DNA of 64,000 nucleotides from Phytoseiulus persimilis. Lineage: Eukaryota; Arthropoda; Arachnida; Mesostigmata; Phytoseiidae. Positions 20,916-33,100 of the stretch are shown here, piece by piece. Within the stretch, counting starts at the first letter, position 1. The number at the start of each line of letters is the position of its first letter. The notes beneath the pieces are model-generated. The model saw only the letters and a program-made list of their open reading frames with translations, was not told where the DNA came from and did no database searches. The stretch is from NCBI GenBank assembly GCA_037576195.1, contig CM075101.1, positions 23,002,001-23,066,000 on the forward strand. The letters run 5' to 3'. The position numbers and the translations under genes were made by a program.

Positions 20916-23900
20916 ACCATCATCACCACTGAACGGAAGGAGAACGTTATCTTCACGAACGAAGGCAAGGCGAGCGAGCAAGAATTGTGACGATGACGTC
21001 GGCAGACAGTCCGGCGAGCATTGTAATGCCTTGTGGTGAATGTACAGAACCAACATTCACCACTCGGCCGAAAGCGGCAGCACACGCTGAGAAGGGGTTC
21101 TTCCTGGGTGAAGAGAACTCGGGAGATAGTATGCTGGCCGCTCGCCCCACATTCCTCCGTCCACGGACCCTGGGAGCGCAGACGTCGACTCGCTGGACAA
21201 CTGAGCGAATATTCGACGGGAAGAGAAACAAACGGAAAGTATTTTCCCCTTCACCGTCCCAGTCATGGCCGCCAAGTTCGTCGCTCCACTGAAGAACAAG
21301 GGAATTTCTTGTTTCGGATATTCTGGCGTTTTCACCGAGTAAAGAACGTGTCGCGTGGGTAACTGTTCGACACGAACTGTCGCACCTTGATACATCATCC
21401 GCAGCCGGAATATCTGTTGGCTACAAGGAATGAAATCGCGACGTCGCGGTGCTCACACCGACTCATAGAATCAGATTCAAGCGTTTTCAAGATGAAAGGT
21501 TTCCAAGCGGTCAGCAGCGCCTCCCCGTAGTTTCGGTACAAGTTTATACATTTTTCACCATTTCAAGGGCCGCAGTTCGCGATCTGGAAGGTTCGATCAG
21601 GAGATGATTCCAACTGGGTCGCTGTCCTTCTGTTGGAGGGAGAAATTGGCTCCCACGGATGAACGGGAGGACGGCGGCGGCATTTCTAGTCCGGCGCAGA
21701 GAGCCGGTGAAATACTGCTCCGGCTGGAATACGAAGAAAGTGGAATTACGTCGCACGGAGTTCGGTCCGAGAGAATTGAGTCAACAAGAGGGACGGAGGC
21801 GATTAGGCCGTGGTGAACATCGACGTGGCTGAAGATGCGTGCAAAGAAGACCCGCTAGGCTCACAACGAACCTGTGTGTGAATAACGGTTTCCGTTTGTT
21901 CGTTTGTTTGTTCGCGTATCTTCCAAATGGCACGAGCGGCCCGTTGTCTTGGCTGCTCCGTTGAATGAAGCGTTGTCACGTGGAAAAAACACTTGCTGAC
22001 ATCAACGCTGAGTTCCGCTGCTCGTAACGGGGGTAAACGGAGCAAACGCTTCCGACCATCGTCGCGGAGGTAATGAAGAAAGAGAAACCGCCTGTTGCGG
22101 GGGGAATAACTGAAGCAATGACTTCGAGCTAGTGAGATAACGTCTTCAGCAGTTCCCGGTGGCCGTTCTCCTCTGAATTACCCTCCTCCCGGCTGCGTGC
22201 CTCCGCCGCTCTGACCTTTCGATAGAGAGCTTCGCCAGGAGACTTGGGTTTTCGCTCGACGTTTCAAGCCAGCCGGTCCTCGATCCCGGTTTATGATCCA
22301 GTTCTCATTTTACTTGAAGATAGGAAGGAATCGGTCAACTTGGAGCGCGTGCAAGCTCATTGCGCTCGGTCCCGGTATCCTTCTCAAAAAAATGCATTTT
22401 TCAACAAGGCTGCCTATAAGCTTCGCAAGATTCACCACCTTGTTGAATAATGAATACGTCGCGGAACATCCAAGAGCACAGCCATTAAACTCCGTTCATC
22501 AACACCAGCTGACCATTTGAACAACGTTTGCATAACAGCGATGGCTAAAAGGCGCAGACAAGGCCGAACAAGGCCGAACATCGAGCTGATTGAACATTTC
22601 CGTGTTGTGCACGAGCGATGGAACAATTCAGGTGCCGAGTCGAATTGTAGGCAATACTGTTACGGGAGCGGCCCGTGGAAGCCCTTCGAATCGGAGCGAT
22701 CCCAACGGGAATACAGCGGGAGCTCTGCTCCTATTGAATGGCGCACCCGGGTCAGGACGGAGTCTCAATGAACACGCGCGGAAAAAACTGGAAGGAGTGA
22801 CTACCAGCTCGTCGAGTTGAGCTCAAACAAACACACAATCTCGATTGGCACACAGAACATTGTTCCGAGACGGAGATCCTAATCCAGAGCTGATATTTTC
22901 TTGTTGCTGCCGCCGCTCCCGCGGCTAGCGGTCCATCGGGAGTCTGTGTTCACAATCGAACGATGGCAAAAGTTTTGCAACTGGGAGGGACGGGCGGTGA
23001 GCTGGCGGCTCCAGTTTGTCTGTTCCAGCAGGGACAAGAGCACGGGAATGAGAAGCGTGTTCCCCATGCGGTCGGTTGGTCGTCCGATCGATACAAAAGC
23101 TGCGATGGGTGTAGCCAACGCGGACATATCAATCGATTGTTTGAATTTTACCGTTCTTCCAAAGACAGCCGCTACGTCGGCGTCGAAGGCAACGTCCAGC
23201 GTGCGGACGGACCGTCGGACAGATGAACGAACGACGCCCTTCTAATGTTTGAACCTTGACTCCTCCCCACAACCTTGCTGCGAGTTGACAGAAAGATAGA
23301 CAGACACGCTTACGGTCGGAGCCGAGGGTCGGTCGAGCGAGCGTCTGGCCGCTCAGCCGGCTGGTCGATCGGGTTGTCGGTGAGCTAGGCTGACGACCGA
23401 GGCGGCGGCGGCCATCATCTCCAATGGTGTGTGTCGCTCACACCTTCTTTAATACTTTCCGTGTCACCCGGGCCGAAATGTCACCGGTGAAAATGGCCGT
23501 GAGCTTCGCCTCGCGATCGTAAGCCACGATGAGCCCTCGAATCGATACTCTCGTCGGTTTTTCATTCATTCAATGTCTTCCCGCCGCTCACGGTCTTGGG
23601 GTTTCCATCCCAATAGAACGAAGAGCGCCTGATCGGCTGGAGCGTCAAGTCAGAATGATAGTGCTGAGGTTCGTTTTTTTTTAGATTGGTGGGCGTGAGA
23701 TCCGATGCCAAAGTGTATTGTGTGCCCGGTCAGCGGAGCTCGAACGAGCTTGGACGATTCTAAGCGATAAGACCAACACCGACCGTAATAAAAATCTCGA
23801 TGTTTTAAGCAGACAGAGTGGATTTTTAGGCGCTGGTTCGACGAAGACGGAATCAACTACAAATAGTTTTCGCTTCTCGTCCCTGTCCTCATCTCATTTT

Positions 23901-26900
23901 CTCTCTGGAGGGAATCGTTTATGTGGCCCTAAGCGAGGAAGACCTGACGGGATCAGACTGTCCTCCATGCGCTGAACGGACAAACTAGCAAAATGTCAAA
24001 CGACAATTTCAGCGAAGTTTCCGTTGATTTCTGCTGTCATGCCCGAGCCGCTATCCGTCCAGTCTGATTCTCTTCCGCACGATAACTCGACCAGCCGGCC
24101 TTGGCTGATCTCAGAAAAGGAGTTTTCCGCTGATGAACGTCAATTTTTTCCTCCGAGCTGTTGGCACCCACGTCGATAACGTGGATCTGAAATTCTCTTT
24201 CGTTGTTCAAGCTCAGGAGCCCCACCCTGCTGTTGAAACATTCCTCTGCGGCACGCGGGAACCGATGGTCAAATTCACGAACACCTTCAACCCGTTGTGA
24301 ACCTACGCGCCGATGATGATCCGTATGTAGCTCAGAACTGGGGCGCAGAACTGCGATTCTTTCTGGAATGGGGGAGATCGGCTTCGTCGACTGGATAGAA
24401 AATAATCGGAAACGCTCATATATGAACGTGTCCTCGGGGAAAACATACCCCTGACGAGTTGACTTACGTAAAGCTCCCCTGAAGGTCCGCGCCCCAGACT
24501 CCGCTGCCCCGCGTCTCCGCCATGCTGGAGAGGGTGGAGAGAAGGAAGGAACTGCAAGAATATCGTGTCACGTTTCTCTGTTGGCTCATGTGAACTCCGG
24601 CGAGCCGAATCGTCAACTCAATCAAGCCATCGGAGAAGCTCAAAGTGTGAGGCCTAGCGGGGGCACAACACATCGAGTCTCCCAACGTTCACGTTCCACT
24701 CCGGTTTTCGATTTCTCATTCCGAGCCTGAAGCATCGCAGCCCTTCTCAGGCGCATGGGTGCAAGCTCTAAAATTAGCGGAGGATTCGGCTTGTTTACAG
24801 CTCCGCGTCTCGGAGGGCAATCCGAAACCCACGTCTGAGTCGAGCTCGTCACGGAAATCTTTCGGAAGAAGAGCTTTATCAGAGAGGCTCAACAAGTTTT
24901 CCTCGAATGGCGAGATTCCAAACTGATGTTCTGGGAGCATGATTCGAGTGAGAGGGTAGAGGAGTTCGGCCGTGGCTTTGATTCTGGAGACTGGAAATTT
25001 TTCAACTTCTTTCCTCCAATCGACGACGAGCTCAAAATTACCCGCGACAGACGGTGCATCTAGAATTCCGCATAGAATTGCCGACTTCCTGAGAAATCAA
25101 AATGACCGTTATGACAACCGCTGAGTTATTTCTGGTTCTCTGGCCTTCTGCCAACAAAACCGCAATGACGACCGTACGCCAGGTAGTTGGGCCTGGTGAT
25201 CACCCTGCTTTGATTCAATCCGCGTCGCAGAGAATCGTGCTCCGTAGAAAAAGCTGATCGTGATGCCAGAAGTTCGGTTGAAAAGCTATACTTTAAATTA
25301 CGGTGCGCTCGGAAGCGAGCGGCCAGTTAACTGATCTCGACTTGGACCGAGGAATAGATTTTTGAATGAACAGGTCAACTGCAGAACGGTGTTCTTGCCG
25401 ATTTTCTGTCTCTGACATGCTCACGATGATCGAACGCAGATCGAGCGCGTTCGATCTCCGTACTCGTTCGGCAACACCCTCTATGGCTATTATATCGCTG
25501 CGAATGAATCCCCCCCAATTCCGGTGCGCCGGATCGGATGGCAGAATCGAATTTCAACTCCGTCAGGAGTCGTTGAACTGGATGCTGATCAAACGTTTTC
25601 GGATGAACTTGAAGTTCATAGCTGATGAACCCCAACCAAGTTCAAGGTGTGTCAGGTTCGTGATGTAATCTTGGAACGCCTGGCTGGTGTTGGTGTCGAG
25701 AACGATGGCAGAGCCTGCAGTCTAATTGCCAGTCGACTTCGAACGCCAGTCGGATGTGCATCGGTCACCACGATTGGAACTTTCTCTCCGCGACAACTCG
25801 GCACAGAACTCCCTGCTGACTTTGAAGTGAGTACCTCACTGGCGGACACTTTTCTTGGGGAGTTCGCTGGATGAACGTGTGGCAACTTTCCACGTTATCT
25901 GCAGACTCGGCACCTGAACGCCGCTGCGGATTCGACGGTTGCCCGCCCGGTTGGTGTGGCAACGACTTTCGATCATGTGAACGTGCAGATCAGTCAAAAA
26001 CTGTGAAAGTACCTCCCCCGGGTTTGGCACGACTGCGGACAATGCCTGTCCTCGTCGGAGTTTGCGGAACAACAAGAAGTTTTGAGCGTCGGCAGCGATC
26101 CAGATTTTCTTCCTGCCCCACTGCAATACTGTTCAGAAATCTGCCGAACGTTGTCGGAATCTAACGGCCGAAAGTGTAATATCGGAAGTGAAAGCAGCTG
26201 AGCAAACACTATTCCGACCCTATATAGTACGGTTGATGCACCAGACTGGACGTTTCTCCTCGAGTTGGCTTCTTACATGGAGCAAAGAGCCGCGGAAGGA
26301 ACAGAAGATCGTCTACTTCTCCTCCTTCATGAACGGCACTCCCTTTCCTCGGGCACGAGTTCTCTGCTTCACAACAGATTACACAAGATTTTCATCAAGA
26401 GGACGGGAGTTCGGATTCGATCACGGTCGCTTGAACTCACAAACCGGAAACTCCGAACGGAGTCGGAAGAAGGATGTCAGATACATGAACGAGAAAATAC
26501 GAAGAGAAGGAGAGAGCCCGTGGTCGGGGAAAGAACGTATCCGTGGTCCGAAAACAGTTTACAGCGATTTCAACATTCAATTTCGTTCTGCGTTGACTCT
26601 AAAATAGGACGTGTGCATTTTCATCATTTCCTTGGGAGTCCGGAGCGTGCGGAATATTGTTCCAGCTACCGCGCCGCCCTCCCCTCCTGACTCTCGTCCA
26701 CGACTCGAACGGGTCCCCTGACCTGTACGCGGAGAATATCGTTCGAGCGTTAAGCGAATGTGGGCGCCAGGCGCCGTTGGCTTCTCGTTTCGTTCTTTCG
26801 TTGAGTTCACGTTACCGGAAACGTTCACGCCGCGGGAAATTCAAGAAGCAATTCCGGCATCTTCTGAGTTCGCTAGTCTGGCCGTCACTCCGTCGTAGAG

Positions 26901-28255
26901 ATAGGATTTTTTCTCGCTCCACTTGCGATCGTAGCGGGGCCCTTAGTTGCCGTTATTCGTTGCTGTTTTTTCGTTCGTTCCTCAGGTAGCCATCGGGGTA
27001 ATAGAGGTCTGTGATGTTACGAAAACAGCCGAATTACACCAGCGAGCGTTCTCTCCCTCGATCCTCTTCTCCCGCTTGCTGCAGACTGCAGGATCCCCGC
27101 GCCGGACCACGAGGTCCTTTACGTTCATTACAGCTACAGTGCACAAAGATGAAGAGGCACGAAAGCCCCAACATCATCATTCAGTACGTTTCGCATCTGC
27201 CGACCGCTCCTGGCTCGATTCCCGCTGGAGCGCATCTCTGTGCCCACCACTTCCACGCTCTCACACTGTTTCCCCGGAACGATACCCCATTTCGGTTTCG
27301 GTATCGACTTCCGCGAGCGAGAATTTCGTGTCACTGGAAAAATCTCCTGGATTGCAACGTTAACGCACCTCATGCATGTGCCAGACGATACTCCGTCGCG
27401 CTGCCCACTTTCAACTAATTGCCGATGCTACGGGCCCTACGGGAAATTCGTTCGACAGCAGTGACTCCGTCGTAACGTCTTTGATGGTCGCTCCAGGGTT
27501 CGGTCCGCTTGCTGTCCTGTGCAGTTCGCAATATGCATCTTCATCAGCCGAACGAATTAGGCGCATCTACATATAAGCGTCATTTTTTTCCCTCAAGAAC
27601 GGGCGCAGAGGATAACCTGTAATTTGCGCGCTCAGCGCCCCAGCTAACACAAGAGGCTTTTAACGAGAAAAGCGGAGCGTGCATGTAGAAGAACTCATGC
27701 TCCACTGCCTTCGCCTACCGCTATCCGGCGGCACGAACATGGATACGCTCGCCTGGCGTGTTATAGGGTGCCGATCCGAAGGAGGAATCGGAAACTGAGA
27801 ACGCGTGAAGAACTTCCGTTCCGCACGCACGTGCGGTGGGTCAAGTTGCTGCGAAATTCCGGTTTGATCCATTCCACGCGTCGTATTCCTACGCCAACGC
27901 GACGTTACGCGATTCTAGCCTACGCCACGGGCAGTGTTTATCGGGCCCCAATACGACAGCGCGCTGACCGAGAAACGGGTTTTCTCCGGGCGCCGTTATC
28001 CAATCGTACCGGCACGGCGCCGGCAGTTGGCCGGCAAGTCGGTTCGTCAGGGAGCGAGTCGCGTAGTTGGACGCGTAGTATCGACATGACAGCGCGGCGG
28101 TCGCAACCTTGCTCCGACTGCTTGTTTCTCTTCCCTCCCGTCTTCGGCTTACCATCGGCCTAGCTCTGGTTTGCCAAGGACGTCCCGGCTGGCTCCAATA
28201 CCTCGCCTGGCACCATCCATTTGCGTGCTTCAAACATTCACTTTTCTGGCAGACA

Positions 28256-28849
28256 ATGCCTGAACCACACAAGTCAATCGACGAATCATCGAACGACGCG
28301 GTGGAAGACCATAGTAGACCGGTATGGGAACGGTTCTCTGTGTTCTCGGCACAGTCCCCTCAACAGCCTGCTGAGACCGGGGACCGTTACACTCTTCCGT
28401 TCCATTTCGTCTCGTGGCGACAAGAGCTCTGCGATCCTCCGTTTCTTCACGTTCTTCTACTTCTGCTCTTCGGAACGAATCTTTGTGGTTTTCGACAACC
28501 GTTCCCCCTGTTCGCGTCGCGTCGAATGACCACGACCAACTGCGACACATTTCCAGCGATGTCAGAAGACTCGAATGCTGCCGGCGAGGATCGGGTGACC
28601 CTTCACAGAGAGTCGACACGTCTCAATTCAATATATTTTTGCGAAACTTTGTATCGCCCGATTTCTCGTCCGTTGCCTTTGGTCGATCGACGGCTCGCTC
28701 GTTGGCTCTGCCAAAGCCGCAACGTTGCTAAGAGAGAAGAGAGGAGACGCCCTTGGTCGGCCTGCGCCGCGCTGATAACGAGACATCTCCGGAGCCCTGA
28801 GGGGAATGAACAAATGGCAAATACCTCGTTGCCTTGTTTCCTCCGCTAG
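28256..28849 (+). CDS. Hypothetical open frame, 197 aa
   Basis: Starts at an ATG (MPEPHKSIDESSND) inside a 246-codon open stretch beginning at 28109. The first third is acidic and polar, the middle holds a Leu-rich block (LHVLLLLLFG), the end is Arg-rich. It lies 1.2 kb upstream of the CHS start exon. No domain recognised. By rough count a frame this long is only marginally unexpected in 64 kb of this composition. Confidence 0.18.
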   Translation: MPEPHKSIDESSNDAVEDHSRPVWERFSVFSAQSPQQPAETGDRYTLPFHFVSWRQELCDPPFLHVLLLLLFGTNLCGFRQPFPLFASRRMTTTNCDTFPAMSEDSNAAGEDRVTLHRESTRLNSIYFCETLYRPISRPLPLVDRRLARWLCQSRNVAKREERRRPWSACAALITRHLRSPEGNEQMANTSLPCFLR

Positions 28850-28984
28850 ATTGAGAAGAGAATCCAGATGTCGGCGGAATGCGCCGGAGAGCTCTATCGG
28901 AAACTCCTTTTTTTGGTGCTCGGATTCACTCCCACAACAAATCTCCTCCGCGTCCGGATCCTCCTTGCTCGGCTGTCGTTGGTT

Positions 28985-28997
28985 CCCCCCCCCCCCC
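28985..28997. repeat. Poly(C) tract, 13 nt
   Basis: Uninterrupted C13. Confidence 0.9.
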
Positions 28998-30026
28998 GGC
29001 CCCCTAGATTTTCTTGTCGGCCTCGAGACCACAGCCTGAAAAATGTTCGGAGCTCCCAGAGGTCCCGCGGAGCTTCTGTCAGAGGAAGAATAGCTTCACA
29101 TACGAGCCGGAGACGATTTGAAACGTACGGCCCTCAGACCCCCATGGACCGTCAACTCGGCGTTGGTTCGCGGTGCGTCGATTCCCGACGTCGCGTCGAT
29201 TTCCCAGCAAACAGCTCGATTCCTAACCAGTTCACGTTCCGTGAGGGACCGGCGCTCTCGTGGTTCGGTCGGCCGCCCAACGGTTCAGCCCCGAATGCGC
29301 ACCGACAACAGCTTTTGAGGATGACGATACACCGTGTTATCCTGAGTCACTGATATTTATGAATGCGAGCGACAATCGAACCGCGTCCGGCGAGCTTTTA
29401 ACAACATCGACAGCAACGCCGTAAAACCATAAACACCGTCAACTTTCGTGGATTTTCCACAAAGCGTTGAACCGAATCTTGTGTCTTCAGAGGAAGCGTT
29501 GGTAGTTACACGGCTTCAACATTCTCACCGACTTCTCCGATTGGCTCCAGAAGACCGACTTCCTTGGAACGCTTCGCCATCCGCCGTTGCGTTCCCCAGA
29601 CCTAAATGACGAGGATTGCGGGTGAGATTTCTGACTTTGGAATTCCGAACCGCTGATCCGGTTGCTCATGCGGCCGCGGCTTTCTCTTTACGCGACGTGA
29701 AGCGCACATGTCGCGAGACGCGTTGTTATTTTCGGTTGAAGCGGACTTATCAGTAGTAGAACAATACAACGAAGAATGGAAAGGCAACCATCGACTGCCT
29801 CGGCTCTGTTCGGAGCGTTACGAACACAGGTGTCATTATGAACGGTCGAAACGTTTCCCGAAAAGCTGTTCTGATCTTCGAGCAGCCCTTGAATTTTAAT
29901 TCTTGTTCGATTTTTATCAGATCGCTGGGTCATGGACCGGTCAGGTTCTGGGCGGACTCTCAAACCCCTGGCGGAGTCCTCTAAACGATCACTTCTGTTG
30001 CAGGTGACTCATTCTGAGTATTTGGC

Positions 30027-30130
30027 ATGAGCCAAAAATACGGCCAGAAGGACGGAATCTTCTCCGAATCCCAGGAGAACGATGACGTCTACGACGACGA
30101 CGACCCGTCGACTCCACTGTACGCGGGAAG
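30027..30130 (+). CDS. CHS: CHS exon 1 (start codon)
   Basis: Encodes [15 protein letters not shown], an acidic [12 protein letters not shown] stretch and LYAG, ending phase 2 at donor GTGAGA. An in-frame TGA lies 10 nt upstream of the ATG. Joining to exon 2 gives [16 protein letters not shown], matching the YGGSQRT...GWDVF pattern of insect CHS, although exon 2 is 7.3 kb away. Confidence 0.88.
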
Positions 30131-33100
30131 GTGAGATCCGTTTTAGATTTCTGTCTACGCACAACTTTTCAGATCTTCGTTGCCTCTCGGTTTGCTCCCT
30201 ACTCTGCCGTTCTTGTTTGTTGAGCGCTGCTCAGGACGACCCCATCATTCCCTGGAAAGTTCAAGCGAATCCCATTGAGTTGTAGCAAATAACGCATGGA
30301 AGCTTCTTGAGCCGAAAGAGAGACGAGGAAGTACTGCGGTCGTTTCTTTGGCAAACGGGTCTGGCTGAATGGAGAGGAAAAAAATGCATCCAGCGGCTGA
30401 TTTCTGTAGCGGCGCAGTTTCTGTTGCAGGAACTCTTTTGACGTTCCGCCGCGGGCGGGCAAGCACGCGGTAGGTAGGGAAGGAAAGAATAAAATAACGT
30501 TCTTGCCGATCGCAAATTGACTGGTGGTGTGAATGGCTGAAGTTTGTTTGTTTTCCGAGGGGGACTCTAAGTAGAAGGGGTTTCTCGCACCACCTCGTTT
30601 GAACAACCATCGTTCGCGGAAAAGGCTCGCTCTCCCGCCGAAACCGAACAATGCGTAAAGTATCGACGGAAACTTGTTTTCTGCGTGAACTGTTGCCGAA
30701 AATTTTGTGACGACCTTCACACCGCCGCTGATGGGATGCTGGAAACGTGCTCCACAGTAAATTAATTACCACGATTCTTACGGTAGCTCGATTGAGCTCC
30801 TGCATACTCCCGCAACCCGGGCTCCTGTTGAATGATTCCGAGTGGCTTCGGCTTGAAACTGCAACGCTCTCGTCGGCCGTCGTTGAATATTCTGAATTGG
30901 CATCGATTATGCGACGTTTGGGACAGGCAGGGGAACAATGTGCTGGCGGTTAGGGGCGAAACCGGAGCTTTGCACTAACCAGAGGACGAGATTTCCCGCC
31001 GATCGCGGCAAGGGTGCGCCCAGTTTTTTTCGGGGGAAAGGGGAGGGTCGACTCTCTTTCAACATATTTGAGGGAGCCAATGAATGTAGATGACGATCAT
31101 TCCAGGAGAGACACATGGCTGGACCCGAGCTAGTTGGGGGCGTTGGCCCCCTCTTCCTCCCTCGGTACGATGAAAGATCGGGGTAAGGAAGGGGTGAAAA
31201 GATTACTCAGACCCAGCTCCTCCGCTATCGTCCAGAAACGCTCCGTGGCAAAAGGCAAAACGCGACATGAGATCATGGAATACTGACCGTAGGTCAATCT
31301 CAGTTTCAAAATTTCTGAACTCACGTTCCCGCAGGATACGACGAAGAGCATCGCGGCGCCTACGATCCGCGTGATTTTCATACTGATCCTGGTACTCGTC
31401 GGTTTGACGGTACCAGAGTTACTCTCCAAACTCTTGGATGAAACTGTTGTCGTCCAGATTCATGGAGATTACAATGCACAGGTCACGGATGTATTCTGAC
31501 TGACTCGTTAGATCCGTAGAATGGGCAATCCGCTGTTCAGCGAGTCGGCGTCCGATCTCTCTCTTCGAGAGGTCGTGCTCGATCGACGGGACCGATGGAC
31601 GTTGAGAGTTCAGCCTTCTTCAAACCACGCGGAGCAATCCCGAGGATTGGTTCGGTGAAAACTCCGACCAATCCCCCGACCAGAATGTATCATGTGCATG
31701 CCCGTTGCGGATCTCCCCCGACATTTTGCTCCATGAGTCGCCGCTGAATCCCTCAGCACATTATGGTGAAGGGGAAACCACAGCTTCGCAGCCGTCTTCC
31801 CGGACCCGGATCCCGTCTTGCCTCCTGCCTGCGACATTGTGCGAATAGCGCAAACTGACCTTTCCGACATCACTGCACAATTGATGAAGGCGCCGATGCA
31901 TCTGAAACGGGTACCGGTCAATCCGCGAATCGTACAATTAGAATAGCCTGATCTTCCAGAGTGAGTGAGGTTTCTCGAAGTAGGAGATTACCGGTGCGTT
32001 ATAATGCTCGTCGTCCGACTTTGTTGCATATAACCGCTCTGGCACATCAATTCCGTGGTTCCTCCCTCGTATCGCCGCTTAGAGTTTTTGAATCGTACCC
32101 TGAATGTATGGGAGTACCAGAACATCAAGGGATTCTCTCGAGCAGACGAAGAGCTTGAACTCGCCCTGGATCCTTGAGGGAGTTGATCCGTCGACCGTTT
32201 CATACACAGATCATTTTGATGCTCAATGGGGTTCGCAACTTCAAAAGCTCCGTAAGCCGCAACGAGGTTGATCTTCCAAGAACGGCTCCTAATGACGACG
32301 TTCGGAACGAGAATCCGAACTCGATGTATCCTTGGCGATGCATTCCACCCGGATACAGATTTCGACTCGATATCTGCGTCTGGGTCACGGATCAACTCGG
32401 AACATGGTGAACACCGGCAAGCGAGGACGGCGCTCAAATGCTCAGCTTGAGACTCCCCCCGACATACAATGCGGCAACGGTTTAATGACGCATAAATTCT
32501 CGAACGCGTTTTCGATCAACGGAGCCATCGATCGATACCTGCGCGTTCTCCCAGCGGAGTGGATGATGATTCCTTTTCGAAGACTCCTACGCGCTAGCAT
32601 TGGACACCGTGTGGCGAAAAACGCTCGAGCGATCACAGCTCCTGACTCAGCAATGTTAACGAGAGAAGGATACGGCACGAAACGTCACTCTTACGGAGAG
32701 GAGAGCTCTCGTTTTTCTTTCCTGCCATCCTGGATTCGTTTCCTCCTCTCTGCTCCCACCCCCGCGCTCGCACACTGCTCCACTCCTACCCCTAGCCCAC
32801 TACAGCCGGGCCTTCCAGGACCAACGACCGCGTCCAACTCAATGAGCTGCCCTTAGTCTTTTTGCTGCCCCGCGTCTTATTCCCCGCGACGAGTGACTCT
32901 GCCTGAGCGGCTAAAGTTGGATGGATTTCCCTCTCCCGCCCCAATCAATTTCTCCCCCTCCCCGATTTTACTGCCTCTTCCTTTTTCATCGTCGGGAGAA
33001 CGGAACGGGCCTCCTAGAAGAGGGACAATATTTCTGTGAATTCCATCCGAAAGCTATCCTTCCCTCGTCCCGCATTCGGGAATCCACGCGTTGGGTTAAC

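Larger units (their letters stand above)
15581..30003. other. Long region upstream of CHS, no supportable gene
   Basis: About 14 kb of repeat-rich DNA, probably CHS leader intron and regulatory sequence. A second consensus donor (CCCAG|GTAAAG at 16728) and several protein-like but unsupported frames occur: 15983-16318, 18612-19052, 25647-25874 and 28256-28849, all plus strand. No tRNA or transposase recognised. Confidence 0.5.

Noticed and set aside
22879..23245. Three overlapping frames of 82-114 codons
   Set aside because: All three are open at once on both strands, which points to low stop density from GC-rich sequence rather than coding.
30199..30805. Minus-strand frames of 173 and 186 codons just after CHS exon 1
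   Set aside because: Open in two minus frames simultaneously, with no recognisable domain or splice signals.
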